Origin: Leptospira kemamanensis
GTDB lineage: Bacteria > Spirochaetota > Leptospiria > Leptospirales > Leptospiraceae
Assembly (NCBI RefSeq): GCF_004769665.1
Contig: NZ_RQGG01000036.1
Coordinates: forward strand, 1-64,000
Direction of reading: 5' to 3'
Length of the DNA: 64,000 bases
A program made the position numbers and the translations under genes. Below the pieces are notes generated by a model, which saw only the letters and a program-made list of their open reading frames with translations, ran no database searches and had not been told where the DNA came from. Below are positions 35,535 to 45,153 of the stretch, in pieces (positions within the stretch are counted from its first letter, which is position 1; the number at the start of each line of letters is the position of its first letter).

Positions 35535-36017
35535 ATGAAAAATATCGCCGTATACCCAGGTTCGTTTGATCCATTTACCAATGGACATTTAGACATGATA
35601 CGGCGAGCCCATCCTCTTTTTGAGGAAATCATCATCGCCGTTGCGATTAATTCCAAAAAAACATCTCTTTTTTCACCGGAAGAACGAGTGGAGATGATTG
35701 GAAAGGTTTTCCAAGGTTGGGACAAAATCAAAATTGATTCCTTTGAAGGCCTGACTGTGGATTATTGTAAGGAAAAAAATTCACGAGTCATCCTTCGTGG
35801 CCTTCGTGCGGTCACTGATTTTGATTATGAATATGCAATTTCCCTGATGAACAAAAAATTAGCCCCTGAAATTGAAACTTATTTCTTAATGGCAGACAAT
35901 GAGTACTCTTTTGTGTCCTCCACAATCGTCAAAGAAGTAGCAAGACACGGCAGAGCTGTATCCAATCAAGTACCAGATGTTGTTGGCGAAGCACTTGTGA
36001 AAAAATTCTCCGTTTGA
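35535..36017 (+). CDS. coaD: phosphopantetheine adenylyltransferase
   Basis: It transfers AMP to 4'-phosphopantetheine in coenzyme A synthesis. At 160 residues it matches the family. The nucleotidyl-transferase motif is [16 protein letters not shown] (T/HxGH), and later blocks are [12 protein letters not shown] and the C-terminal ISTIV-like [15 protein letters not shown]. It sits one base after argG and 18 bp before a cation antiporter gene, likely all in one transcript. Confidence 0.96.
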   Translation: MKNIAVYPGSFDPFTNGHLDMIRRAHPLFEEIIIAVAINSKKTSLFSPEERVEMIGKVFQGWDKIKIDSFEGLTVDYCKEKNSRVILRGLRAVTDFDYEYAISLMNKKLAPEIETYFLMADNEYSFVSSTIVKEVARHGRAVSNQVPDVVGEALVKKFSV

Positions 36018-36035
36018 TCGGAACCTTGAGGGTCT

Positions 36036-38144
36036 ATGAAAACTCGTTCTTCTGTATTTTACGGTTTCACTTTGTTGGTGTTTGGGTCTTTGGGTTATTA
36101 CCTACTCCAAGCAGGTAGTGCTTTAGAAATCGCAAAAAACCTAACCATCACTGCCAGTGAACATTTAGATACAGAAAACTTCTTCAATCGTTTCCACCAT
36201 CCCCTCGCATTACTCTTCATCCAAATCATCGTGGTATGTGGGAGTGCTCGTTTAGTTGGATATCTCTTCACAAGAAAGTTGAAACAACCTTCGGTCATGG
36301 GAGAAATTGTTGCCGGGATTTTACTCGGACCCTCCCTTCTCGGATACTACTTTCCTGAAACGATGGGATTTTTATTCCCACCTGCAAGCCTTCCTACACT
36401 CGGAACCTTAAGCCAAATTGGTCTCGTTTTGTTTATGTTCATCATAGGGATGGAACTTGATCTTTCTGTTCTCAAAAACAAAGCGCATTCCGCAATTATC
36501 ATCAGTCATGCGAGTATCATTTTCCCTTTCTTTTTAGGGATGACCTTGGCCTATTTTTTTTACACAGATTATGCTCCAGAGAACGTAGGATTTTTATCCT
36601 TTTCCCTCTTTATGGGAATTGCAATGAGTATCACTGCGTTTCCAGTTCTTGCACGCATTCTTCAAGAACGAAATCTCACACGGACTCCACTCGGTGCCAT
36701 GGTGCTCACTTGTGCGGCGGCAGATGACATCACTGCCTGGATCCTACTTGCGATCATTGTGACCATCTCTAAAGCAGGTAACCTCAACACCGCTTTATTT
36801 ACGATCGGTTTGTCATTTGCTTATATCTTAACTATGATTTATTTGGTGGCGCCCTTTCTCAAACGATTGGGTTCCATTTATATTTCCCGAGAGAACCTAA
36901 CAAGAACAGCCGTTGCTTTGATTTTAATGATCTTGTTTTTATCCTCTCTCACAACAGAAGTGATTGGGATCCATGCACTCTTCGGTGCCTTCCTAGCTGG
37001 TGTGATTATGCCAACAGAAGGGAACTTAAAAAAACTCATTGCTGAAAAGATCGAAGACATCGCTGTCATCTTATTTTTACCCATCTTTTTTGTGATCACA
37101 GGACTTCGGACAGAAGTCACTCTTCTCAATGGTTCTCACCTTTGGTTAGTTTTTGGTCTTGTCTTACTTGTAGCAGTTGTCGGTAAGTTCATTGGAAGTG
37201 CATTTGCCGCTAAGATCGCAGGTTCCAATTGGGAAGACTCTTTATCCATTGGGGCTCTCATGAATACACGAGGCCTAATGGAACTCGTAGTCCTCAATAT
37301 TGGTTATGATTTAGGAATCCTCAGTCCCGAAATTTTTGCTGTCTTTGTCCTGATGGCTCTTGTCACCACACTTTCTACAGGACCACTTCTGGATGGGATC
37401 CAAAAGTTTTTTGCTAAGACAGCAAATACAAATTATCCTGAGAAACCATCCGATAGCAAACTCCGAGTCTTAGTTGCCTTTGCCCAAGAAAAAATGGGTA
37501 AAAGTTTGGTTCGATTTGCATTTTCCCTTTCTGGAAATCAAAAGAAAAACTTAGAAATCATTGCTTTACATATTTCGCCTAACGACTCCCTATCGAACGA
37601 AGAAATCAGGAAGTATCGAGATGCAAGTTTTGAAGCGATTCGCCAAACAGGCTCTAGTTTAGGCATCCAAGTCCAAACAGAATACCGCATCACAGACAAT
37701 GTCACCTATGAAATTGTCAATTTTGCTAAAATCAAACATTCGGACATCCTCCTCATTGGGGCGGCAAAACCATTGTTTTCTCGCAGTTATACGGGAGGGA
37801 AAATCAAAGGCATTTTGAACTATTGTCCTGCCACCGTGGGGGTTCTCATTGACAACGGACTCGAATCCATAGAACGAGTGGCCATCCTTTATAAAGGGGA
37901 CAAAGATCCAATTTTAGGTTTTGCACAAAAGCTCACTTCCTTAAAGGGAATGAAATCAAACAAAATCAAGGTGGAAAACCTCATCCAACCCGAAACGGAT
38001 TTGAACCCATATCCAATTGCCATCAACCAAATCACAGGGTATTCACTGATTCTCATCGACCTAAATGTTTGGGAAGAGTTAGGTTTTGAAAAAATGGACC
38101 TTCTCCCCACTTCTTTTCTTTTGGTACGTTTTTTAACCACCTAA
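36036..38144 (+). CDS. CPA2-type cation/proton antiporter with C-terminal UspA-like domain
   Basis: A membrane protein of 702 residues. One N-terminal helix precedes about 12 more (to about residue 455). The antiporter core shows GEIVAGILLGPSLLG, GMELDLSVLK, AMSITAFPVLARIL and CAAADDITAW; the paired aspartates are the usual ion site of the KefB/NapA-like CPA2 family. The C-terminal 230 residues resemble a universal-stress-type domain with LLIGAAKPLFSRSYTGG. It probably exchanges Na+ or K+ for H+ under cytoplasmic ligand control. Confidence 0.9.
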   Translation: MKTRSSVFYGFTLLVFGSLGYYLLQAGSALEIAKNLTITASEHLDTENFFNRFHHPLALLFIQIIVVCGSARLVGYLFTRKLKQPSVMGEIVAGILLGPSLLGYYFPETMGFLFPPASLPTLGTLSQIGLVLFMFIIGMELDLSVLKNKAHSAIIISHASIIFPFFLGMTLAYFFYTDYAPENVGFLSFSLFMGIAMSITAFPVLARILQERNLTRTPLGAMVLTCAAADDITAWILLAIIVTISKAGNLNTALFTIGLSFAYILTMIYLVAPFLKRLGSIYISRENLTRTAVALILMILFLSSLTTEVIGIHALFGAFLAGVIMPTEGNLKKLIAEKIEDIAVILFLPIFFVITGLRTEVTLLNGSHLWLVFGLVLLVAVVGKFIGSAFAAKIAGSNWEDSLSIGALMNTRGLMELVVLNIGYDLGILSPEIFAVFVLMALVTTLSTGPLLDGIQKFFAKTANTNYPEKPSDSKLRVLVAFAQEKMGKSLVRFAFSLSGNQKKNLEIIALHISPNDSLSNEEIRKYRDASFEAIRQTGSSLGIQVQTEYRITDNVTYEIVNFAKIKHSDILLIGAAKPLFSRSYTGGKIKGILNYCPATVGVLIDNGLESIERVAILYKGDKDPILGFAQKLTSLKGMKSNKIKVENLIQPETDLNPYPIAINQITGYSLILIDLNVWEELGFEKMDLLPTSFLLVRFLTT

Positions 38145-38186
38145 AGATTCGATTGCTTTTTTCGGTTTCTCCAAGCAACTGGAGAT

Positions 38187-38600
38187 ATGGAAAGAACTTT
38201 TATCATGCTTAAACCCGATGCAGTGAAAAACAAACACATCGGTGACATCCTTCAAAGAATCGAAAAAGAAGGATTTAAAATCCTAGGAATGAAATTCCTA
38301 AAACTCAGCCTAGAAGACGCAAAACAATTTTACGCAGTCCATGCGGCTCGTCCTTTTTACAACGACCTTTGCACTTACATGGCATCTGGTCCAATCGTTG
38401 CTTGTGCACTAGAACGTGACAACGCAGTGGCACATTGGAGAGATGTGATTGGTGCAACTGATCCAAAAGAAGCAAAAGCAGGAACCATCCGCGCTCTATT
38501 TGCAGAAAGCAAAGAAGCAAATGCAGTTCATGGATCTGACTCTGTAGCAAACGCATTACAAGAGATTGCGTTTTTCTTCAAAGGATACGAGCTTAACTAA
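38187..38600 (+). CDS. ndk: nucleoside diphosphate kinase
   Basis: It transfers the gamma-phosphate between nucleoside triphosphates and diphosphates by a phosphohistidine intermediate. At 137 residues it is standard length. The N-terminus is [15 protein letters not shown], and the active-site block is [14 protein letters not shown] with the catalytic histidine. GGAG lies just before the ATG. A long perfect hairpin follows the stop codon. Confidence 0.97.
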
Positions 38601-38616
38601 GCTTCGAACCAAGAAT

Positions 38617-38644
38617 AGATCGGTTCTTACTAAAGAACCGATCT
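38617..38644 (+). terminator. perfect 12-bp hairpin between ndk and ispA
   Basis: AGATCGGTTCTT pairs perfectly with AAGAACCGATCT over an ACTA loop, 16 bp after the ndk stop and 9 bp before the GTG of the next gene. There is no T run after it, so termination would be atypical; it may instead protect the ndk mRNA end or affect the start of ispA. Confidence 0.6.
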
Positions 38645-38653
38645 CCTTCCATC

Positions 38654-39577
38654 GTGCCAAATTCCTTCCCCAACATCTTACAAACTTCCAAACAACTTTT
38701 TGATTCTTTTTTTGAATCCTTTACACCAAAACTTTTTTCTCCCAAAACTCGCATAACAGATGCTTGTTTGTATAGCCTACAAGCTGGAGGGAAACGAGTA
38801 AGACCTATTTTTGTTCTCAATTCGTTTTTTGGTCCTTCCGAATTACCCAAACATGTTTCGGATCTCAAAAATGATTCGGTATTGTTAGCATCCTTGGCAG
38901 TTGAATGCATTCATACGTATTCCTTGATCCATGATGACTTACCAGCTATGGATGACGATGACACACGTCGGGGAAAACCCACTTGTCACAAACAATTTGA
39001 TGAAGCCACAGCAATTCTGGCCGGTGACACACTCAACTCTCTCAGTTTTTATTTGTTATCCATGATGGAAACAAACGATCCTTTCCTCATTCGCGACTCC
39101 ATCCAAATCCTCCATGCAGGTGCAGGAATGACTGGTATGATCCAAGGACAAATGGAAGACATCGAAGAAGAAAAAAATCCAAGTACCACGAACCGCGAAT
39201 CCAAACTCCATTCCATCCATGAAAAAAAGACAGGTGCCCTCATTGAATCTTCCTTTTTATTAGGGAATCGATTACGTCCTGATTGGTCAGAACGAGAGGC
39301 CGTACTTTCGCGTTATGCGAAAGAGATTGGACTTTTGTTTCAAATCACAGATGATATTCTCGATGTAGAAGGCAATTTAGAAGAACTTGGAAAAACACCA
39401 GGGAAAGATGCAAAAGCAGGAAAATTAACATATCCAGGTTTATTTGGAATGGACAAAGCAAAATCCCTAAGGTCCGAATCAGTAGACAAAGCCATCAGTT
39501 TTGCAAGAGAACTTCCCTCTTTACATCATGAATTCTTTTTAGGTTTACCGAAATACATTGCAGAAAGAAAAAATTAG
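38654..39577 (+). CDS. ispA: farnesyl/geranylgeranyl diphosphate synthase family
   Basis: A polyprenyl synthetase of 307 residues starting at GTG. The first aspartate-rich motif is LIHDDLPAMDDDDTRRGKPT and the second is FQITDDILDVEG; both bind Mg-diphosphate substrates. The N-terminal substrate site is LQAGGKRVRPIFVL. This pattern is typical of IspA, which makes C15 or C20 precursors for quinones and lipid carriers. No Shine-Dalgarno is evident, because the upstream hairpin occupies that position. The 3' end overlaps the tlyA gene by 20 bp. Confidence 0.9.
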   Translation: MPNSFPNILQTSKQLFDSFFESFTPKLFSPKTRITDACLYSLQAGGKRVRPIFVLNSFFGPSELPKHVSDLKNDSVLLASLAVECIHTYSLIHDDLPAMDDDDTRRGKPTCHKQFDEATAILAGDTLNSLSFYLLSMMETNDPFLIRDSIQILHAGAGMTGMIQGQMEDIEEEKNPSTTNRESKLHSIHEKKTGALIESSFLLGNRLRPDWSEREAVLSRYAKEIGLLFQITDDILDVEGNLEELGKTPGKDAKAGKLTYPGLFGMDKAKSLRSESVDKAISFARELPSLHHEFFLGLPKYIAERKN

Positions 39578-40331
39578 ACTCGATGTTTTTCTTGTTCGCG
39601 AAGGTTATGCGAAAGACATCAAATATGCCCAATCTTTAATTCTTTCTGGATCCGTCCTCATCAATGATGTAATTGTCTCCAAAGTGGGAACCCTCGTTAC
39701 ACCGAAAGACAAAGTTCGAACCAAAGAAAAAATCAAAACCTATGTGTCCCGTGGTGCTTACAAATTACTTGGGGCATTTGATCATTGGAAAGATATCCAG
39801 ATCGAAGGAAAAACCTGTTTTGATTTGGGTGCTTCGACTGGCGGATTTAGTCAGGTATTACTCGAAAACGGTGCTTCGAAAGTTTTCGCTATCGATGTGG
39901 GTTATGGACAGATGGCTCAAAAGATCGCAAATGATCCTAAGGTGGTCGTCTATGATCGAACCCATTTAAAGGAATTACCAACTCTTCCTCTAGAACCACT
40001 CACAAAGGAAACTTGGATCACCATGGATCTAAGTTTTATTTCTCTCATTCCTGTTTTTGGTTATTTACTTCCTCTATTTCAAAAATTTCCGAACATCCAT
40101 TGGTTCGGGATCACTCTTCTCAAACCCCAATTTGAAGTCCACCCATCCAAACTCGAAAAAGGAATTCTCAAAGATTCGCATGAGATTGGTTATACGATTC
40201 GAACGGTTTGGCATAAAATCAAAAAAACTGATCCTAAAATTCGTTTTAAGGGTTTAAAGGAATCTCCTATCCAAGGGGCAGATGGAAATCGTGAATTTTT
40301 AATATTTTGGGATAGGAAGGAAGAAGTTTAA
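39558..40331 (+). CDS. tlyA: TlyA-family rRNA methyltransferase/hemolysin-like protein
   Basis: A protein of 257 residues starting at TTG inside the end of ispA. An N-terminal S4 RNA-binding domain (RLDVFLVREGYAKDIKYAQ) is followed by an FtsJ-type SAM domain with YVSRGAYKLLGAFDHW, CFDLGASTGGFSQVLL and AIDVGYGQMA. The catalytic K-D-K-E-like residues appear present, including the aspartate of TMDLSFISL. TlyA methylates ribose in 16S and 23S rRNA in mycobacteria. Leptospiral homologues are often named hemolysins, but RNA methylation is the better inference. Confidence 0.9.
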   Translation: MQKEKIRLDVFLVREGYAKDIKYAQSLILSGSVLINDVIVSKVGTLVTPKDKVRTKEKIKTYVSRGAYKLLGAFDHWKDIQIEGKTCFDLGASTGGFSQVLLENGASKVFAIDVGYGQMAQKIANDPKVVVYDRTHLKELPTLPLEPLTKETWITMDLSFISLIPVFGYLLPLFQKFPNIHWFGITLLKPQFEVHPSKLEKGILKDSHEIGYTIRTVWHKIKKTDPKIRFKGLKESPIQGADGNREFLIFWDRKEEV

Positions 40332-40693
40332 GTCATAAATCCAGAGACTGCTTCTTTCAATTGGTCTGTGGAGAAAGGTTTCATGAGATAAGCATACGAT
40401 GAATTTTGGTTGATACGGTGTTTTGATGTTTCATCTAAGAAACCGGTCAAAAACAAAACTGGAACCGAAAACTGTTCGCGTAAGGATTCTGCTGTTTCGA
40501 TGCCATCAAGCGATCCCTCTAAGTTGATATCCATTAAAATGAGATCAGGCACTTTTTCTGAAACGATTTGGAACGCTTCATCCCCAGATGGTACAACAGC
40601 TATCACATGAAAACCAAAGGATTCGATTTTCTGTTTGATATTGAGTCCGAGGAATGGTTCATCCTCTACGATGAGGATGTTCTTTTTCGTCAT
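40328..40693 (-). CDS. single-domain response regulator
   Basis: A receiver domain of 121 residues with no output domain. The acidic pocket is at residues 10-11, Asp55 in LILMDINLEGSLDG is the phosphorylation site, and the conserved lysine is in YLMKPFS. The GSLDGIETAE segment is typical of receivers related to CheY-like and RpfG-like relay proteins. It overlaps the tlyA stop by 4 bp on the opposite strand. It probably acts as a phosphorelay or in protein contacts. Confidence 0.9.
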   Translation of the reverse strand: MTKKNILIVEDEPFLGLNIKQKIESFGFHVIAVVPSGDEAFQIVSEKVPDLILMDINLEGSLDGIETAESLREQFSVPVLFLTGFLDETSKHRINQNSSYAYLMKPFSTDQLKEAVSGFMT

Positions 40694-40742
40694 ATATGCT
40701 TTATTTTATAAGGGGGGGTCTGTTAAAAAGTAAAAATACTGT

Positions 40743-40976
40743 ATGGCAGATAAAAGTATCAAACAACCCGAGAATGTACCAGGAAAATACTATGTCGACC
40801 AGACTTGTGTTCCCTGCAATGACTGTGTCAAAGAAGCACCAAACCTCTTAGAATACAATGCGGACGAAACGCACATTTTTTTCAAAAAACAACCAACTAA
40901 CCCAACGGAAGAAAAACAAGCAAAAGCGGCTATGGCCATGTGCCCTGTCGATGCCATAGGGGATGATGGGGAATAG
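40743..40976 (+). CDS. small 4Fe-4S ferredoxin
   Basis: A single-cluster ferredoxin of 77 residues. Cluster ligands are Cys22, Cys25, Cys28 (TCVPCNDCVKEAP) and Cys67 (AMCPVDAIGDD). The spacing is that of a monocluster [4Fe-4S] ferredoxin. It is acidic and soluble and carries electrons. The gene is isolated between divergent and convergent neighbours, so its partner cannot be inferred. Confidence 0.9.
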   Translation: MADKSIKQPENVPGKYYVDQTCVPCNDCVKEAPNLLEYNADETHIFFKKQPTNPTEEKQAKAAMAMCPVDAIGDDGE

Positions 40977-41846
40977 TTAACGTTTGTAAAATTCTCTAAT
41001 ATTGGCGGCCACTACATCAGGTCTTTCTAAATGGATGGCATGGCGAATTTTGGGAATCCAAACCAATTTACTTTTTTTGATATAAGACTTCATTTGCTCC
41101 ATCATAAATGGTGGAGTGATTTCATCTTCAGCACCTGCCAAAATTAAGGTAGGAATTTGAATCCCTTTCATTTTAGCTCCAAAAAAGATTTCATCTTCTC
41201 TTCGTAATGTATTCTCTTGTAAATACTCATTTGGTTTATCATTCCAAATGGTAACAAGTGTATGGCGAAAAAGATAACCTGGCTCCGGAAATTCTTCTCC
41301 ATACAAATAACGCAAAAGGTAAACCACTTGGCGTTCTGTTTTCGGAAATAAAATCTTACGCATCTTTTCGCGTTCCGGATGTGGGATTCCCCCTGGCGCC
41401 AAAAGAACTAACTTTTCCACACGTTTCGCCCGGTCGGCTAAAACCAGATGTTGAGAGATAAGACCACCCATCGAATGACCAACCAAACAAACTTGGTTTA
41501 AATCTAAAATCTCCAAACATTCCAAAAGTAAACTTGCCCAAACATCAATTTGATAAAGGTATTTTACGAGAGGTAATTTGCTTTTTCCATATCCAGGCAA
41601 ATCAAATACAAAGAGTGGATGCCCATCATTTAACAATTCTTTGACGACACGACGAAAGCCAAAACTTTCATCCAGTAAACCATGGAAAAAAACGATTGGT
41701 TTTTTGTTCCCATTTCCAAATTTCCAATAAAAAATTTGGTGGCCTCCCATGTTGACATAAGAGGGAATTCCACCCATATTTTTCATTGATTTACGTCTCT
41801 GGGACTGATAATTTCGATAAAGGCTTCGGTAAAAAAGTTTAATCAT
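40977..41846 (-). CDS. alpha/beta hydrolase
   Basis: A hydrolase of up to 289 residues. Landmarks: oxyanion block VFFHGLLDESFGFRRV, FDLPGYGKS, nucleophile LVGHSMGGLISQ, the acid in LAGAEDEITPP and the histidine in RHAIHLERPDV. The ORF can start at ATG 41846, only one base from the divergent kinase ATG, or at the internal ATG 41786 (MKNMGGIPSY), which would leave room for promoters. Neither has a clear ribosome-binding site. Substrate unknown. Confidence 0.85.
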   Translation of the reverse strand: MIKLFYRSLYRNYQSQRRKSMKNMGGIPSYVNMGGHQIFYWKFGNGNKKPIVFFHGLLDESFGFRRVVKELLNDGHPLFVFDLPGYGKSKLPLVKYLYQIDVWASLLLECLEILDLNQVCLVGHSMGGLISQHLVLADRAKRVEKLVLLAPGGIPHPEREKMRKILFPKTERQVVYLLRYLYGEEFPEPGYLFRHTLVTIWNDKPNEYLQENTLRREDEIFFGAKMKGIQIPTLILAGAEDEITPPFMMEQMKSYIKKSKLVWIPKIRHAIHLERPDVVAANIREFYKR

Positions 41847-41847
41847 A

Positions 41848-43641
41848 ATGTTGGAAACAAAAATTCACAAGTTATCGGAGTTACTTTCCCATTCCCCTCA
41901 AGGATTCCTTTTCGTCGATCTTAAATCCCAGAATATTTTGTTTTGCCATGACATCTTAAAAGAACAACTGGAGATTCAATTTACTAATCCGATACCAATT
42001 GATTCCTTCTTGGATCATCCAAATGATTTGATCGCTTATGTATTGGAAAAACAAAACGCAAATTTTCCCTCTCCCGTTGGAATCAAAAAAACAAAGGAAG
42101 AGATCATGTTGGCAAACATTCGTTTTTCTTCTGTAAAAGAATTCTTTGATGAAAACACAGACATTTATGTTTTCTACATCGATTGGATCACAAAACCAGA
42201 TACAAATTCAAACAAAGAAGAAGATGAATTAGAAATTCCGTTTTTAAAAACGGATTCCTTTGGTAATATACTCTATGCCAATCCAAGATTTTTGGATTTT
42301 TTTACACTCACGTTAGATCAAATACGGAAAAAATCCATCTTTGAAATTCTTTCCTTATCGGAAGAAACAAAACAAACACTTCTCAAACAAAACACAAAAC
42401 AAAATTTAGAAATTCAGTCTGGCTTTGGAGAGAAACAGAAGTTTCAACTGCAAAGTTTTCTTACAAATCCAGGAAATCTATCAAAACAAGAAATCAATAT
42501 TCTTTTGTTAGATCTTTCCATCATTCAACATGCAGAAAAAACAATTAAGTATGGGGAAGATAAACTCAAAACTTTTTTTGCAACGATCAATAATGGGTTT
42601 GTGATCGTAAACCAAGAAGCAATCATTTTAGAAGTTGCTCCTATATTTAAATTTTTATTATTCCAATTATTAGCATTTGAAGTGGGCGAAAATATCTTTC
42701 ACTACTTTGACTTGGAACTCAAAACCAAACTCACATCGGTATTACAAAATTCCATCCAATCACAAACCATTCAAGTGGCCGAATTCGAATATCGTTTATT
42801 AGGTGAAGATAAAACTTTTGAAATTAAGTATATTCCTGTCAGAAGACTCGATCCCAATGATAAAAAAGTGATGTTGGTGTTTTCTGATATCACGGAAGCA
42901 AAACGATTGGATCGCCAATTGATCGAATCGATGAAATTTGCAAGTATTGGTGAAATTGCAGCGGGACTTGCGCACGAAATTAATAACCCGTTGCAAAGTG
43001 CTCTTCTCTATTTGGAAGATTTGATTTCCGTTGATGAAGCTGACCCGAATGAACGAAGGAATATCTTAAAAAAAATTGAATCTGCCAATTTACGAATTCG
43101 CGATTTAGTCAAAGCATTACTCGATTTGGGTCGGATGGAAAGTCCACATCGAGATTTTGTATCACCTTATTATATTTTGGTGAGAACAAGTGAGCTTGTG
43201 GAAGTCAGTTGTCGAAAAAAAAACATTGAGTTCACTCGCCATGCGGGTCCCAATTTACCTGGAATTTTTGTACGTTGGCAGGAGATCGAACAAGTGTTGA
43301 TCAATTGTGTGGTGAATGCAATTAATGCTCTATCGGAAATGGAAAATCCACGTAAGAACCCAAAAATAGAGTTGGGAATTGACTTTGTTAAGAGTCAAAA
43401 CAAAGACTGGGTGGTTTTTTCAGTAGAAGACAATGGGCCAGGAATTGATGATGAGACTTTAGAAAAGGTCTTTTTACCCTTGTTTACCACAAGAAGAAAC
43501 AAACAAGGAACAGGTCTCGGTCTTTCGATCTCAAAAAAGATCATCGCAGAACATGGCGGTGAAATATATATGAAAACCAAGGAAGGAGTTGGAACAAAAG
43601 TAGAAATTTTTCTTCCAGCTCACACAGACGAAAATGGATAA
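41848..43641 (+). CDS. PAS-domain sensor histidine kinase
   Basis: A soluble kinase of 597 residues. The first 350 residues contain two or three PAS-like segments (one around 120-220, one around 235-350 ending VMLVFSDITEAKRLD). The dimerisation helix is SIGEIAAGLAHEINNPLQSA with the phospho-accepting His. ATPase boxes are LINCVVNAINALSEM, SVEDNGPGIDDETLE and GTGLGLSISKKI. It overlaps the next gene by 8 bp; the downstream receiver-kinase is the likely phosphorelay partner. Confidence 0.9.
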   Translation: MLETKIHKLSELLSHSPQGFLFVDLKSQNILFCHDILKEQLEIQFTNPIPIDSFLDHPNDLIAYVLEKQNANFPSPVGIKKTKEEIMLANIRFSSVKEFFDENTDIYVFYIDWITKPDTNSNKEEDELEIPFLKTDSFGNILYANPRFLDFFTLTLDQIRKKSIFEILSLSEETKQTLLKQNTKQNLEIQSGFGEKQKFQLQSFLTNPGNLSKQEINILLLDLSIIQHAEKTIKYGEDKLKTFFATINNGFVIVNQEAIILEVAPIFKFLLFQLLAFEVGENIFHYFDLELKTKLTSVLQNSIQSQTIQVAEFEYRLLGEDKTFEIKYIPVRRLDPNDKKVMLVFSDITEAKRLDRQLIESMKFASIGEIAAGLAHEINNPLQSALLYLEDLISVDEADPNERRNILKKIESANLRIRDLVKALLDLGRMESPHRDFVSPYYILVRTSELVEVSCRKKNIEFTRHAGPNLPGIFVRWQEIEQVLINCVVNAINALSEMENPRKNPKIELGIDFVKSQNKDWVVFSVEDNGPGIDDETLEKVFLPLFTTRRNKQGTGLGLSISKKIIAEHGGEIYMKTKEGVGTKVEIFLPAHTDENG

Positions 43642-45145
43642 AATTTTAATCATCGATGATGAAGAAGACATTCGGATCGCCTTAAAACGTGTTTTGTCAC
43701 GAGAAGGTTACCAAATCGAACTTTCTGAGTCGGCCACAAATGCAGTTCAAAGAATTGAATCTGGTGAAACTTTTTCCATTGTTATCTCTGATATTCTAAT
43801 GTCTGGAATGTCTGGTATTGATTTTACCAAGTTCATCGCTGATAAAAATATCAATTTACCTGTGATACTAATCACTGGTAATCCCAATTTATCTTCTGCT
43901 GAAGCCGCGATTCGTTATCATGCTTATGAATATATCTCAAAACCAGTTGATCGAACACAATTATTATCTGTCGTAAAACGTGCGTTAGAAGTAAAAAACC
44001 AAAAAGATTCAGACTTAGAAAAGTTAATGTTGTCTGAAAAATTGGAAAAAGCACTTCGTACTCAAAATTTAGACTTAAACAGACAAAACGCTGCCATCTT
44101 AAATGCAACCTCAGATGCCGTAATCACAATTAATCACAAGTTAGTAATTGTTTCAGCAAACAAATCTAGTTTTGATATGTTTCGTTATCATTCTCCCCTT
44201 GATTTGATTGGACAAAATGTACGAATGTTATTTACCGAGAATAAAATGCAAAAGTACATGAACCAAGTATCCAATGTACTCAGCCAAGAACCAAATAAAT
44301 CAACTCTACAATTATCAGACGTCACCTTACAAAGATCAGATTCATCAACGTTTCTTGCAGACATTGCCATTTGTTCCTATAGCCTAGATGGTGACTCTTA
44401 TTACACAGGTGTGATTCGAGATGTGACTCAAAAGAAATTGATGGTAGAACAACTGATTCATTCCGAACGAAGGGCATTTTTGTCAGTGGTTGCTGCCAGT
44501 ATTGGTCACGAAATCAATAATTCCCTAACCGCCATTCAAGGTTTTGTAGAAATGGCATCGCGTGAAAATGCGGATTTGATGTTAAAAGATCGTGCTTTAA
44601 AAGTCACTTTAAACCAAACAGAAAAATTAAGAGCTCTCACTTCCAACTTATTACAATTAGGTAAGTCCGTAAAATCAACCAATGAAAAATTGGAAACCCT
44701 AAATTTGAATTCTGAAATCTCTTCGGTATTACAAGTATTCAAAGAGACGGCCAAACTGAAATACTGCCAAATCAAACGAGAAGATTCAGATACAATCATT
44801 CCCATCCGAATGAATTCAGACCAGTTTGCTCTTTTGCTTTCCAATATCCTTTTGAATGCAGCAGATGCGACAAACAATATTGGAACCATTGAAATCAAAG
44901 CCTACTTTGAAGACAAGAAAGGACACCTAATCGTTACAGATGACGGCGAGGGGATGTCTCCTGAAACTTTGGAAAAAATTTACGAACCATATTTTACAAC
45001 GAAGGAACTCGGGAAAGGCACTGGGCTTGGAATGTTTGTTGTCAAACAAATCGTGGATAATTTTGAAATCCATTTGGAAATTGATTCTACACCAGGAAAA
45101 GGATCTAAATTTCATTTTATTTTTCCAGAGGTTTCCGAAACCTAG
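43634..45145 (+). CDS. receiver-PAS-histidine kinase hybrid
   Basis: A protein of 503 residues with a receiver domain first (MDKILIIDDEEDIRIA; Asp in VISDILMSGMSGID; lysine in EYISKPVDR). A coiled coil (about 125-155) and a PAS domain (about 155-270) follow. The kinase core has AASIGHEINNSLTAIQG, ILLNAADATNN, DDGEGMSPETLEK and GKGTGLGMFVVKQI. The order suggests it receives phosphate or signals from the upstream kinase and passes them to a separate partner. It starts inside the end of the upstream kinase gene. Confidence 0.9.
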   Translation: MDKILIIDDEEDIRIALKRVLSREGYQIELSESATNAVQRIESGETFSIVISDILMSGMSGIDFTKFIADKNINLPVILITGNPNLSSAEAAIRYHAYEYISKPVDRTQLLSVVKRALEVKNQKDSDLEKLMLSEKLEKALRTQNLDLNRQNAAILNATSDAVITINHKLVIVSANKSSFDMFRYHSPLDLIGQNVRMLFTENKMQKYMNQVSNVLSQEPNKSTLQLSDVTLQRSDSSTFLADIAICSYSLDGDSYYTGVIRDVTQKKLMVEQLIHSERRAFLSVVAASIGHEINNSLTAIQGFVEMASRENADLMLKDRALKVTLNQTEKLRALTSNLLQLGKSVKSTNEKLETLNLNSEISSVLQVFKETAKLKYCQIKREDSDTIIPIRMNSDQFALLLSNILLNAADATNNIGTIEIKAYFEDKKGHLIVTDDGEGMSPETLEKIYEPYFTTKELGKGTGLGMFVVKQIVDNFEIHLEIDSTPGKGSKFHFIFPEVSET

Positions 45146-45153
45146 TTGGTATC

